DNA from: Pseudomonas peli
GTDB lineage: Bacteria > Pseudomonadota > Gammaproteobacteria > Pseudomonadales > Pseudomonadaceae
Reading direction: 5' to 3'
DNA length: 64,000 nt
Assembly: GCF_900099645.1 (NCBI RefSeq)
Contig: NZ_FMTL01000002.1
Location: 808,334-872,333, forward strand
Shown: positions 1 to 11,455 of the stretch, one piece after another
Layout: each line of letters opens with the position of its first letter
How positions within the stretch are numbered: the first letter of the stretch is position 1
Notes under the pieces: model-generated
Seen by the model: the letters and a program-made list of their open reading frames with translations, nothing else
Told to the model about the DNA's origin: nothing
Database searches by the model: none
Made by a program: the position numbers and the translations under genes

Positions 1-162
1 GGTCTGCTGTCCGCTCTGCTGTACCACCTGGTGGCCGGTGTTCGCCACTTGATCATGGACATGGGCATCGGTGAGACGCTGGAAGGCGGCAAGCTGGGTT
101 CGAAAATCGTTCTCGTCGTCTCGACGATCGTGATCGTGCTGCTGGGGGTGTGGATATGGTAA
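1..162 (+). CDS. sdhC: Succinate dehydrogenase cytochrome b556 subunit (3' part)
   Basis: Only the last 53 codons are in the window; the gene starts upstream. The remaining protein holds the conserved H-x-x-x-G-x-R-H-x-x-x-D segment (HLVAGVRHLIMD), which in SdhC contains the haem b ligand and quinone-site residues, followed by a last transmembrane helix (KIVLVVSTIVIVLLGVWIW). SdhC and SdhD form the membrane anchor of complex II, passing electrons from SdhB to ubiquinone. The stop codon overlaps the sdhD start (ATGGTAA), so the two are probably translationally coupled. Identification is firm because of the operon that follows. Confidence 0.95.
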   Translation, partial: GLLSALLYHLVAGVRHLIMDMGIGETLEGGKLGSKIVLVVSTIVIVLLGVWIW

Positions 163-524
163 CCAACGTCACGAATTTCTCGCGTTCGGGTCTTTATGAC
201 TGGATGGCACAGCGTGTATCTGCTGTCGTCCTCGCGGCTTATGTGCTGTTTTTGCTTGGCTTTGTCGTGTGTAACCCGGGTCTGGGTTATGCCGAATGGC
301 AGGCGCTGTTCTCCAATAACGCAATGCGTATCTTCAGCCTGTTGACCCTGGTGGCGCTCAGCGTTCACGCCTGGGTTGGCATGTGGACAATTTCCACCGA
401 CTACCTGACGCCGATGGCCCTGGGTAAGTGGGCTACTGTCGTGCGTTTTCTGTTCCAGGCCGCGTGTGGCGTTGCCATGTTCGCGTTATTCGTCTGGGGC
501 GTGCAGATTTTTTGGGGTAACTGA
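156..524 (+). CDS. sdhD: Succinate dehydrogenase membrane anchor subunit
   Basis: The 122-residue protein has three transmembrane helices. H71 lies in VHAWVGMW, where the E. coli SdhD haem ligand is, and D82-Y83 matches the quinone-site DY pair, with the same numbering as E. coli. I chose the ATG at 156, which overlaps the sdhC stop, over a GTG two codons upstream because the product then has the usual family length. It works with SdhC as the haem b and ubiquinone-binding anchor of complex II in the inner membrane. The next gene starts only 3 nt after the stop. Confidence 0.96.
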   Translation: MVTNVTNFSRSGLYDWMAQRVSAVVLAAYVLFLLGFVVCNPGLGYAEWQALFSNNAMRIFSLLTLVALSVHAWVGMWTISTDYLTPMALGKWATVVRFLFQAACGVAMFALFVWGVQIFWGN

Positions 525-527
525 TCC

Positions 528-2300
528 ATGACAAGCATTCGCACTCTTTCTTATGACGCCATCATTATTGGTGGCGGCGGCGCGGGTATGCGCGCTGCAC
601 TGCAGTTGGCTCAGGGTGGTCACAAAACCGCAGTCGTGACCAAGGTCTTCCCGACGCGCTCGCACACTGTTTCCGCTCAGGGCGGTATCACCTGCGCCAT
701 CGCTTCGGCCGACCCGAACGACGACTGGCGCTGGCACATGTACGACACCGTCAAGGGCTCCGACTATATCGGTGACCAGGACGCTATCGAATACATGTGT
801 TCCGTGGGTCCGGAGGCCGTATTTGAACTGGAACACATGGGGCTGCCGTTCTCCCGTACCGAGCAGGGCCGCATCTATCAGCGTCCGTTCGGCGGTCAAT
901 CCAAAGGCCCGAATAACCCGACTCAGGCTGCGCGCACCTGTGCTGCTGCTGACCGTACCGGTCACGCCCTGCTGCACACCCTGTACCAGGCCAACCTGAA
1001 AGCTGGTACCTCGTTCCTCAACGAGTGGTACGCGGTCGATCTGGTGAAGAACCAGGACGGCGCCGTAGTTGGCACCATCGCCATCTGCATCGAAACCGGC
1101 GAAACCGTTTATATCCGTTCCAAAGCCACAGTATTGGCTACCGGTGGTGCTGGTCGCATTTATGCTTCCACCACCAATGCCCTGATCAATACGGGTGACG
1201 GTGTTGGTATGGCTCTGCGTGCTGGCGTTCCGGTGCAGGACATCGAAATGTGGCAGTTCCACCCAACCGGTATCGCAGGTGCCGGTACGCTGGTAACCGA
1301 AGGCTGCCGTGGTGAAGGTGGTTACCTGATCAACAAGCACGGCGAGCGTTTCATGGAGCGTTATGCTCCGAACGCCAAAGACCTGGCAGGTCGCGACGTT
1401 GTTGCACGCTCGATGGTTAAGGAAATCATTGCTGGCAACGGTTGTGGTCCAGAAGGCGATCACGTGATGCTCAAACTCGATCACCTCGGTGAAGAGGTGC
1501 TTCACAGCCGTCTTCCGGGTATCTGCGAGCTGTCGAAGACCTTCGCACACGTTGATCCGGTTGTTGCACCTATCCCGGTTGTGCCGACTTGCCACTATAT
1601 GATGGGCGGCGTACCGACCAACATCCATGGTCAGGCCATCACCCAGGATGCCAACGGTAACGACAAGATCATCGACGGTCTGTTCGCTGTGGGCGAAGTG
1701 GCTTGCGTATCGGTTCATGGTGCAAACCGCCTTGGCGGCAACTCGTTGCTTGACCTCGTGGTGTTCGGCCGTGCCGCCGGTATCCACCTGGAAAAAGCGC
1801 TTAAAGAAGGCGTAGATGCGCGTGGCGCGTCCGAGACGGACATTGAGCTGTCGCTCAAGCGTTTGGCTGGCGTCAACGAGCGCACCACAGGTGAAGACGT
1901 AGCGCCGCTGCGTAAAGAACTGCAGAACTGCATGCAAAACTACTTCGGTGTGTTCCGCACCGGCGAATACATGCAAAAAGGCATCAAACAACTGACCGAC
2001 CTGCGTGAGCGCATCGCGAACGTCAAGATCGCGGATAAGAGTCAGGCATTTAATACTGCGCGTATCGAGGCGCTGGAACTGCAAAACCTTCTCGAAGTTG
2101 CTGAGGCCACTGCGATCGCTGCGGAGGCTCGTAAAGAGTCCCGTGGTGCTCATGCTCGCGAAGACTTTGAAGAGCGTGATGACGAAAACTGGTTGTGCCA
2201 CTCCCTCTATCTTCCAGAGGATAAGCGCGTCAGTAAGCGTGCCGTCAATTTCGCGCCGAAGACAGTACCGGCGTTTGAACCCAAGGTCCGGACTTATTAA
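528..2300 (+). CDS. sdhA: Succinate dehydrogenase flavoprotein subunit
   Basis: The 590-residue catalytic subunit of complex II oxidises succinate to fumarate on the cytoplasmic face. The N-terminal dinucleotide fold has the [10 protein letters not shown] glycine-rich loop (about residues 15-24). H46 in SHTVSAQGG is the expected site of covalent FAD attachment. The HPTG and GGV substrate-domain segments and the C-terminal H-x-L-Y...R-x-V-N-F region are present. Length is normal. Both neighbouring gaps are tiny (3 nt to sdhD, 11 nt to the sdhB ATG), so it is cotranscribed in the sdhCDAB block. A 571-codon open frame on the opposite strand is a codon-bias shadow. Confidence 0.98.
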   Translation: MTSIRTLSYDAIIIGGGGAGMRAALQLAQGGHKTAVVTKVFPTRSHTVSAQGGITCAIASADPNDDWRWHMYDTVKGSDYIGDQDAIEYMCSVGPEAVFELEHMGLPFSRTEQGRIYQRPFGGQSKGPNNPTQAARTCAAADRTGHALLHTLYQANLKAGTSFLNEWYAVDLVKNQDGAVVGTIAICIETGETVYIRSKATVLATGGAGRIYASTTNALINTGDGVGMALRAGVPVQDIEMWQFHPTGIAGAGTLVTEGCRGEGGYLINKHGERFMERYAPNAKDLAGRDVVARSMVKEIIAGNGCGPEGDHVMLKLDHLGEEVLHSRLPGICELSKTFAHVDPVVAPIPVVPTCHYMMGGVPTNIHGQAITQDANGNDKIIDGLFAVGEVACVSVHGANRLGGNSLLDLVVFGRAAGIHLEKALKEGVDARGASETDIELSLKRLAGVNERTTGEDVAPLRKELQNCMQNYFGVFRTGEYMQKGIKQLTDLRERIANVKIADKSQAFNTARIEALELQNLLEVAEATAIAAEARKESRGAHAREDFEERDDENWLCHSLYLPEDKRVSKRAVNFAPKTVPAFEPKVRTY

Positions 2301-2311
2301 GGGTGACTGAT

Positions 2312-3019
2312 ATGTTGCAAGTCAGTGTTTATCGCTACAACCCGGAAAAAGATGCAGCGCCGTTTATGCAGGACTTCCAGGTCGATACCGGTGGCAAGGA
2401 TGTAATGGTTCTCGACGTGCTGGCTTTGATCAAAGAGCAGGATCAAGGCTTTTCTTACCGTCGTTCCTGCCGTGAGGGTGTATGTGGCTCCGACGGCATG
2501 AACATCAACGGCAAGAATGGTCTGGCGTGCATCACGCCGCTTTCGGTTGCCGGCCTTAAAGGCGGCAAGCTTGTGATCCGGCCGCTGCCTGGCTTACCAG
2601 TCATTCGTGACCTCGTTGTTGATATGAGCATCTTCTACAAGCAGTACGAGAAGGTGCAGCCATATTTGCAGAACGACACGCCTGCTCCGGCCATCGAGCG
2701 TCTGCAGTCGCCGGAAGAGCGTGAGAAGTTGGATGGTCTGTACGAGTGCATTCTGTGCGCGTGCTGCTCCACCAGCTGCCCGTCGTTCTGGTGGAACCCT
2801 GACAAGTTCCTCGGCCCAGCTGCACTGCTGCAGGCTTATCGTTTCCTGGCGGACAGCCGTGATACTCAGACCGAACAGCGTCTGGCGTCGTTGGATGATC
2901 CGTTCAGCGTGTTTCGTTGCCGCGGCATCATGAACTGCGTGAACGTCTGCCCTAAGGGTCTTAACCCGACCAAGGCAATCGGCCACGTACGTAACATGTT
3001 GCTGCAAAGCGGTACCTGA
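2312..3019 (+). CDS. sdhB: Succinate dehydrogenase iron-sulfur subunit
   Basis: The 235-residue electron-transfer subunit carries all three cluster motifs. The N-terminal plant-type ferredoxin domain has C-R-E-G-V-C-G-S-D and a later C for [2Fe-2S]. The C-terminal domain has CILCACCSTSCP and C-R-x-I-M-N-C-V-N-V-C-P-K-G for [4Fe-4S] and [3Fe-4S]. The ATG at 2312 is preferred to an in-frame GTG at 2303: it sits 8 nt after an AAGGG ribosome site and gives the usual MLQVSVYRYNP start. A terminator-like hairpin lies about 30 nt after the stop, before sucA. Confidence 0.97.
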   Translation: MLQVSVYRYNPEKDAAPFMQDFQVDTGGKDVMVLDVLALIKEQDQGFSYRRSCREGVCGSDGMNINGKNGLACITPLSVAGLKGGKLVIRPLPGLPVIRDLVVDMSIFYKQYEKVQPYLQNDTPAPAIERLQSPEEREKLDGLYECILCACCSTSCPSFWWNPDKFLGPAALLQAYRFLADSRDTQTEQRLASLDDPFSVFRCRGIMNCVNVCPKGLNPTKAIGHVRNMLLQSGT

Positions 3020-3048
3020 TTCACGGTTGTTTGCTAGACCTGTAACAC

Positions 3049-3083
3049 CTGCGGCGCTGCTTTCAACCCAGCGCCGTAGTTTT
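3049..3083 (+). terminator. Intrinsic terminator-like hairpin between sdhB and sucA
   Basis: Arms CTGCGGCGCTG (3049-3059) and CAGCGCCGTAG (3069-3079) form an 11-bp stem, with one G-U pair and a 9-nt loop, followed directly by TTTT. It lies inside a run of TCA genes read in the same direction, so it may reduce readthrough from sdhB into sucA rather than end the operon. Stem and T-run are seen directly; termination is inferred. A second hairpin without a T-run (TCCGGGC/GCCCGGA, 3148-3165) follows in the same 246-nt gap. Confidence 0.6.
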
Positions 3084-3265
3084 AGCCAGGGCTGCTGCTC
3101 ACAAAGCGGTGGCCCTAATTTGAAAAATATGACGACCAGCAGGGGCATCCGGGCTGGTGCCCGGACTATCTGCGGGATCCGTAGTGGCTTACCAGTCGCT
3201 GCTTCAGGACTGACAGCCATGCGGTTTCTTCGCCGGTGGTGTCCCCTTACCGAGGGTGACCAAGC

Positions 3266-6097
3266 ATGCAAGAAAGCGTGATGCAGCGCATGTGGGACAG
3301 TGCCCACCTATCCGGTGGTAACGCTGCCTATGTGGAAGAGCTCTATGAGCTTTACCTGCACGATCCCAACGCTGTGCCAGAAGAGTGGCGCACTTACTTC
3401 CAGAAGTTGCCGACTGACGGCAGCGCCGCCACAGACGTATCGCATTCAACGATTCGCGATCATTTCGTCCTGCTCGCCAAAAACCAGCGCCGCGCCCAAC
3501 CGGTGTCTGCTGGTAGCGTCAGCAGTGAGCACGAAAAGAAGCAAGTCGAGGTGCTGCGCCTGATTCAGGCTTATCGCATGCGCGGCCATCAGGCTGCCCA
3601 GCTCGATCCGCTTGGCCTCTGGAAGCGTCCTGTCCCGGCTGATCTGGCAATCAATCACTACGGTCTGACCGATGCTGACCTGGACACCACCTTCCGTACC
3701 GGTGGTCTGTTCATTGGCAAGGAAGAGGCTACTCTGCGCGAAATTCGCGATGCGTTGCAGCAGACATATTGCCGCACCATTGGCGCCGAGTTCACTCACA
3801 TCGTTGATTCCGAGCAGCGCAGCTGGTTCCAGCAGCGCCTGGAAAGCGTGCGCGGTCGTCCACAATTCTCGGTTGACGTGCAGAGCCACTTGCTCGAACG
3901 TCTGACTGCGGCTGAAGGTCTGGAAAAATACCTGGGTACCAAATACCCCGGCACCAAGCGTTTCGGTCTTGAAGGCGGCGAGAGCCTGATTCCGCTGCTC
4001 GATGAAGTGATCCAGCGTTCCGGCTCCTACGGCACCAAGGAAATCGTTATCGGCATGGCCCACCGTGGCCGTCTTAACGTGCTGGTCAACACCTTCGGCA
4101 AGAACCCACGCGACTTGTTCGACGAGTTCGAAGGCAAGAAAACCGAAGGCTTGTCCTCCGGTGACGTGAAATACCACCAGGGTTTCTCCTCCAACGTGAT
4201 GACCGCTGGCGGCGAAGTGCACCTGGCGATGGCGTTCAACCCGTCTCACCTGGAGATCGTTTCGCCGGTGGTCGAAGGTTCGGTACGTGCCCGTCAGGAC
4301 CGTCGTAACGACGCGATTGGCGAGAAAGTGCTGCCGGTTTCCCTACACGGTGACGCAGCATTTGCCGGTCAGGGTGTGGTCATGGAAACCTTCCAGATGT
4401 CGCAGACTCGCGGCTTCAAGACGGGCGGCACCATCCACATCGTGATCAACAACCAGGTCGGCTTTACCATCAGCAACCCGCTGGACTCGCGTTCCACTGA
4501 GTACTGCACGGACGTTGCCAAGATGATTCAGGCGCCGATCCTGCACGTTAACGGCGATGATCCGGAAGCGGTGCTGTTCGTGACCCAGCTGGCTGTCGAT
4601 TACCGCATGCAGTACAAGCGTGACGTGGTCATCGACTTGGTCTGCTACCGCCGTCGCGGCCACAACGAGGCCGACGAGCCGAGCGGCACCCAGCCGATCA
4701 TGTATCAGCAAATCACCAAGCAGCGCACCACCCGTGAGCTGTATGCCGAAGTGCTGACCGCTGCGGCGCGTCAGTCGGTAGATGAGGTGCAGGCCAAGAT
4801 CGACGAGTACCGTACCGCGCTGGATAATGGTCAGCATGTGGTCAAAAGCCTGGTCAAAGAGCCGAACAAGGAACTCTTCGTCGATTGGCGTCCGTACCTG
4901 GGCCATGCCTGGACCGCGCGTCACGACACGCGTTTCGAGCTGAAAACCCTGCAGGAGCTGTCCAACAAGCTGCTGGAAATTCCGGAAGGCTTCGTTGTGC
5001 AGCGCCAGGTCGCGAAAATTCTCGAAGACCGCCAGAAGATGAGCGCAGGTGCACTGCCGATCAACTGGGGCTACGCCGAAACCATGGCCTACGCCACCTT
5101 GTTGTTCGAAGGCCACCCAATCCGTATGACCGGCCAGGACATCGGCCGCGGTACCTTCTCGCACCGTCACGCGGTGCTGCACAACCAGAAGGATGCCGGC
5201 ACTCATCTGCCGCTGCAGAACCTCTACCAGGGTCAGCCGCGTTTCGACCTGTACGACTCTTTCCTCTCGGAAGAAGCCGTGCTTGCCTTCGAATACGGCT
5301 ATGCCACCACCCAGCCGCAGTCGCTGGTGATCTGGGAAGCGCAGTTCGGCGACTTCGCCAACGGTGCTCAGGTAGTGTTCGACCAGTTCATTTCCAGTGG
5401 CGAGCACAAGTGGGGCCGTCTGTGCGGTCTGACCATGCTGCTGCCGCACGGTTATGAAGGGCAGGGGCCTGAGCACAGCTCGGCGCGTCTAGAGCGTTAT
5501 CTGCAACTGTGTGCCGAGCACAACATGCAGGTTGCCGTACCGACCACCCCGGCGCAGATCTACCACTTGCTGCGTCGTCAGGTGATTCGCCCGCTGCGCA
5601 AGCCATTGGTCGTATTGACGCCGAAGTCGCTGCTGCGCCACAAATTGGCCATCTCGACTTTGGAAGATCTGGCCGAAGGCTCGTTCCAGACCGTGATTCC
5701 GGAGATCGATGCAATCGATCCGAAGAAAGTCGAGCGTCTGATTCTGTGCAGCGGCAAGGTTTACTACGACTTGCTGGAGAAGCGCCGCAACGAAGGCCGC
5801 GAAGACATCGCCATCGTGCGTATCGAGCAGCTCTATCCGTTCCCGGAAGATGATCTGGCCGAGGCAATTGCTCCGTACAAGAACCTCAAGCACATCGTCT
5901 GGTGTCAGGAAGAGCCGATGAACCAGGGCGCCTGGTACTGCAGCCAGCATCACATGCGTCGCGTGGCGACAGCGCACAAGAAAGCGCTGTTCCTCGAGTA
6001 CGCCGGTCGTGATGCGTCTGCTGCACCTGCCTGTGGTTATGCATCGATGCACGCCGAACAGCAGGAAAAACTCCTGCAAGACGCCTTTACTGTTTAA
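3266..6097 (+). CDS. sucA: 2-oxoglutarate dehydrogenase E1 component
   Basis: The 943-residue thiamine-diphosphate-dependent E1 subunit decarboxylates 2-oxoglutarate and transfers the succinyl group to the lipoyl arm of SucB. The N-terminal E2-binding segment (MWDSAHLSGGNAAYVEELY) is present. So are the HRGRLNVL, GDAAFAGQG and RRRGHNEADEPS motifs of the cofactor and substrate region, and the transketolase-like pyrimidine domain with GRGTFSHRHAVL. The start at 3266 follows GAGGG by 9 nt; an internal in-frame ATG at 3281 is less well placed. It is probably transcribed both from the sdh promoter and from somewhere in the 246-nt upstream gap. Confidence 0.97.
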   Translation: MQESVMQRMWDSAHLSGGNAAYVEELYELYLHDPNAVPEEWRTYFQKLPTDGSAATDVSHSTIRDHFVLLAKNQRRAQPVSAGSVSSEHEKKQVEVLRLIQAYRMRGHQAAQLDPLGLWKRPVPADLAINHYGLTDADLDTTFRTGGLFIGKEEATLREIRDALQQTYCRTIGAEFTHIVDSEQRSWFQQRLESVRGRPQFSVDVQSHLLERLTAAEGLEKYLGTKYPGTKRFGLEGGESLIPLLDEVIQRSGSYGTKEIVIGMAHRGRLNVLVNTFGKNPRDLFDEFEGKKTEGLSSGDVKYHQGFSSNVMTAGGEVHLAMAFNPSHLEIVSPVVEGSVRARQDRRNDAIGEKVLPVSLHGDAAFAGQGVVMETFQMSQTRGFKTGGTIHIVINNQVGFTISNPLDSRSTEYCTDVAKMIQAPILHVNGDDPEAVLFVTQLAVDYRMQYKRDVVIDLVCYRRRGHNEADEPSGTQPIMYQQITKQRTTRELYAEVLTAAARQSVDEVQAKIDEYRTALDNGQHVVKSLVKEPNKELFVDWRPYLGHAWTARHDTRFELKTLQELSNKLLEIPEGFVVQRQVAKILEDRQKMSAGALPINWGYAETMAYATLLFEGHPIRMTGQDIGRGTFSHRHAVLHNQKDAGTHLPLQNLYQGQPRFDLYDSFLSEEAVLAFEYGYATTQPQSLVIWEAQFGDFANGAQVVFDQFISSGEHKWGRLCGLTMLLPHGYEGQGPEHSSARLERYLQLCAEHNMQVAVPTTPAQIYHLLRRQVIRPLRKPLVVLTPKSLLRHKLAISTLEDLAEGSFQTVIPEIDAIDPKKVERLILCSGKVYYDLLEKRRNEGREDIAIVRIEQLYPFPEDDLAEAIAPYKNLKHIVWCQEEPMNQGAWYCSQHHMRRVATAHKKALFLEYAGRDASAAPACGYASMHAEQQEKLLQDAFTV

Positions 6098-6166
6098 CGC
6101 CTTCGCGCAACAGGCGGCCAACTGGGTCGCCTGCTAGAAGAAACCGAATTTAAGGAACCACACACA

Positions 6167-7393
6167 ATGGCTATCGAGATCAAAGCCCCTACTTTCCCGG
6201 AATCGGTTGCCGACGGCACCGTGGCCACTTGGCACAAGAAGCCGGGCGATGCGGTCAAGCGCGACGAGCTGATCGTTGACATCGAAACCGACAAGGTAGT
6301 GATTGAAGTGCTGGCCGAGGCCGATGGTGTCCTCGCGCAAATCATCAAGAATGAAGGCGACACCGTTCTGTCCAACGAACTGCTAGGTACCCTGGGCGAG
6401 GGCGGCGCGGCTGCTCCTGCACCGGCTGTTGCAGCTCAATCTGCTGCACCTGCTGCCGCTGCTCCTGCCGCTGCTGCGGGCGACGATCAGATCCTGTCCC
6501 CAGCTGCGCGCAAGATTGCTGAAGAAAACGGTATCGATCCGAACAGCATTGCCGGCACCGGTAAAGGCGGTCGTGTCACCAAGGAAGACGTGGTGGCTGC
6601 CGTTGAAGCGAAGAAGAACGCGCCTGCTGCTGCACCTGCCGCCAAGCCTGCCGCGCCAGCCGCTGCCGCCCCGGTATTCGCCACCGGCGACCGCACCGAG
6701 AAGCGTGTACCGATGACTCGCCTGCGCGCCAAGATCGCCGAGCGTCTGGTTGAGGCTCAGTCCTCCATGGCCATGCTGACCACCTTCAACGAAGTCGACA
6801 TGACCGAAGTCATGGCCCTGCGTTCGAAGTACAAAGACCTATTCGAGAAGAGCCACAACGGCGTGCGCCTGGGCTTTATGTCGTTCTTCGTCAAGGCTGC
6901 CACTGAAGCGCTGAAGCGTTTCCCAGCAGTCAACGCCTCGATCGATGGGACCGACATCGTTTACCACGGCTACGCCGACATCGGCGTTGCCGTGTCCAGC
7001 GACCGTGGTCTGGTTGTTCCGGTGCTGCGTAACGCCGAGCTGATGAGCCTGGCTGAAATCGAGAACGGCATTGTCACCTTTGGCAAGAAAGCCAAAGACG
7101 GCAAGCTGTCGATCGAAGAAATGACTGGCGGCACCTTCACCATCACTAACGGCGGCACCTTCGGTTCGATGATGTCGACGCCGATCGTCAACCCGCCGCA
7201 AGCCGCGATTCTGGGTATGCACAACATTATCCAGCGTCCGATGGCCGTGAATGGCCAGGTGGTAATCCGTCCAATGATGTACCTGGCGTTGTCCTACGAT
7301 CACCGCCTGATTGATGGTAAGGAAGCCGTGACCTTCCTGGTGACCATCAAGAACTTGCTGGAAGACCCGGCGCGTCTGCTGCTGGACATCTAA
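6167..7393 (+). CDS. sucB: 2-oxoglutarate dehydrogenase E2 (dihydrolipoamide succinyltransferase)
   Basis: The 408-residue core protein of the 2-oxoglutarate dehydrogenase complex accepts the succinyl group from E1 and passes it to CoA. It has one lipoyl domain, with the modified lysine at K43 (ETDKVVIEV), then an Ala/Pro-rich linker of about residues 82-105. The E3/E1-binding domain ([15 protein letters not shown]...GGRVTKEDV, about 108-145) comes next, then a second Ala/Pro linker. The C-terminal catalytic domain has H379 and D383 (SYDHRLIDG). It lies 69 nt after sucA behind an AAGGA ribosome site. Confidence 0.97.
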   Translation: MAIEIKAPTFPESVADGTVATWHKKPGDAVKRDELIVDIETDKVVIEVLAEADGVLAQIIKNEGDTVLSNELLGTLGEGGAAAPAPAVAAQSAAPAAAAPAAAAGDDQILSPAARKIAEENGIDPNSIAGTGKGGRVTKEDVVAAVEAKKNAPAAAPAAKPAAPAAAAPVFATGDRTEKRVPMTRLRAKIAERLVEAQSSMAMLTTFNEVDMTEVMALRSKYKDLFEKSHNGVRLGFMSFFVKAATEALKRFPAVNASIDGTDIVYHGYADIGVAVSSDRGLVVPVLRNAELMSLAEIENGIVTFGKKAKDGKLSIEEMTGGTFTITNGGTFGSMMSTPIVNPPQAAILGMHNIIQRPMAVNGQVVIRPMMYLALSYDHRLIDGKEAVTFLVTIKNLLEDPARLLLDI

Positions 7394-7423
7394 AAGCCAG
7401 TTTCTCCCTCGGCGGCTCTCTAA

Positions 7424-8896
<1,473 letters not shown>

Positions 8897-8908
8897 GTCG
8901 TTGTTTGT

Positions 8909-8958
8909 TTGAGCGGATGCCTTCACCGGCGTTGTGTACCGGTGAAGGTGCAGCTCAA
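8909..8958 (+). other. Extended hairpin in the lpd-sucC intergenic region
   Basis: A perfect 10-bp stem, CCTTCACCGG (8920-8929) with CCGGTGAAGG (8939-8948), is capped by a 9-nt loop. It is extended by TTGAGC/GCTCAA (8909-8914 and 8953-8958) across a small internal loop. No T-run follows, so it is not a classical terminator. It sits 13 nt after the lpd stop in a 208-nt gap before sucC. It could be an RNA-processing or 3'-end-protecting structure separating odh from suc transcripts; that role is inference. Confidence 0.5.
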
Positions 8959-9104
8959 CAGGAAGAACCACGGCCGACTGCCCGCGTACACCTCAGGTTC
9001 TGCGCGGAACGTTAGCCGGATTGCTCCAGAAGCAGTCACAGGTGGTGCGGCATCACAAGTGCAGCACCGTATGCGCAATACCTAAACGAAGACGGTAGAC
9101 AAGC

Positions 9105-10270
<1,166 letters not shown>

Positions 10271-10271
<1 letters not shown>

Positions 10272-11158
10272 TGAGCGTCCTGATCAATAAAGACACCAAA
10301 GTTATCTGCCAGGGCTTCACCGGCTCGCAGGGTACTTTCCACTCCGAACAAGCCATCGCCTACGGCACCAAGATGGTTGGCGGCGTGACTCCGGGCAAAG
10401 GCGGCACCACTCACCTGAATCTGCCGGTGTTCAACACCGTGCGTGAAGCAGTTGAACAAACTGGCGCCACCGCCAGCGTGATCTACGTTCCGGCTCCGTT
10501 CTGCAAGGACTCGATCCTTGAAGCGGCCATGGGCGGCATCAAGCTGATCGTCTGCATCACCGAAGGCATCGCGACCATCGACATGCTCGAAGCCAAGGTC
10601 AAGTGTGACGAGCTGGGCGTGGTCCTGATCGGCCCGAACTGCCCAGGCGTGATCACTCCGGGCGAGTGCAAAATCGGCATCATGCCCGGCCACATCCACT
10701 TGCCAGGCAAAGTCGGCATCGTGTCGCGTTCCGGCACCCTGACTTACGAAGCTGTTAAGCAGACCACTGACGCCGGTTTCGGTCAGTCCACCTGCGTCGG
10801 CATCGGTGGTGACCCGATCCCAGGTTCCAACTTCATCGACATCCTGAAGCTGTTCCAGGAAGACCCGAAGACCGAAGCGATCGTGATGATCGGTGAGATC
10901 GGCGGTTCGGCTGAAGAAGAAGCTGCTGCTTACATCAAGGCCAACGTGACCAAGCCAGTAGTGTCCTACATCGCTGGTGTAACCGCTCCTGCGGGCAAGC
11001 GTATGGGCCATGCCGGCGCAATCATCTCCGGCGGCAAGGGTACTGCAGACGAGAAGTTCGCAGCCCTGCAAGACGCTGGCGTGAAAACCGTGCGTTCCCT
11101 GGCTGACATCGGCAAGGCCCTGGCCGAGCTGACCGGTTGGGAAGTGAAAAAAGCCTAA
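10271..11158 (+). CDS. sucD: Succinyl-CoA synthetase alpha subunit
   Basis: The 295-residue subunit has the CoA-binding Rossmann fold ([19 protein letters not shown]) and the phosphohistidine at about H247 in [11 protein letters not shown]. The [20 protein letters not shown] segment is typical. The ATG overlaps the sucC stop by one base, and a strong terminator follows 16 nt after the stop. It is thus the last gene of the TCA cluster. Confidence 0.98.
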
Positions 11159-11174
11159 GGCTTTTTGACCTGAG

Positions 11175-11202
11175 AAAAGGCCACCTTCGGGTGGCCTTTT
11201 TT
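11175..11202 (+). terminator. Rho-independent terminator of the TCA superoperon
   Basis: GGCCACC (11179-11185), a TTCG tetraloop and GGTGGCC (11190-11196) form the stem. AAAA precedes it and six T follow. It is placed directly after sucD. Confidence 0.93.
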
Positions 11203-11455
11203 ATTGCGGCCAGGGACGAACTGTTGTCGATGCGACAGCTTTTTTCACCAGTCCGACAGCCTGACCTGTGCCAGTGCCGCTGGCGTGCCAATTTCGTTAG
11301 GCTTGCAACTATTAGCGCCTGCTCCGCCACAAGCGGCTCAGGGTGCTGCAGTGGCCCCGCTTAACCGGCTGGGTGACGTTTCCCCCGATCCATCGGGAAA
11401 CCCTCGGAACTTTCGGTTTTCAACTTCCAACTTTCTGCCTGTGGTATTCCCTTCT

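Noticed and set aside
486-2201. 571-codon open frame antisense to sdhA
   Set aside because: It is a codon-bias shadow: no ribosome site, no recognisable motifs, and wholly inside a certain gene.
4343-5476. 377-codon open frame antisense to sucA
   Set aside because: Shadow of sucA codon usage; composition has no domain pattern.
11204-11455. N-terminal extension of BrnQ to 11204
   Set aside because: Would add 84 residues with no similarity to the family; the ATG at 11456 gives the standard length.
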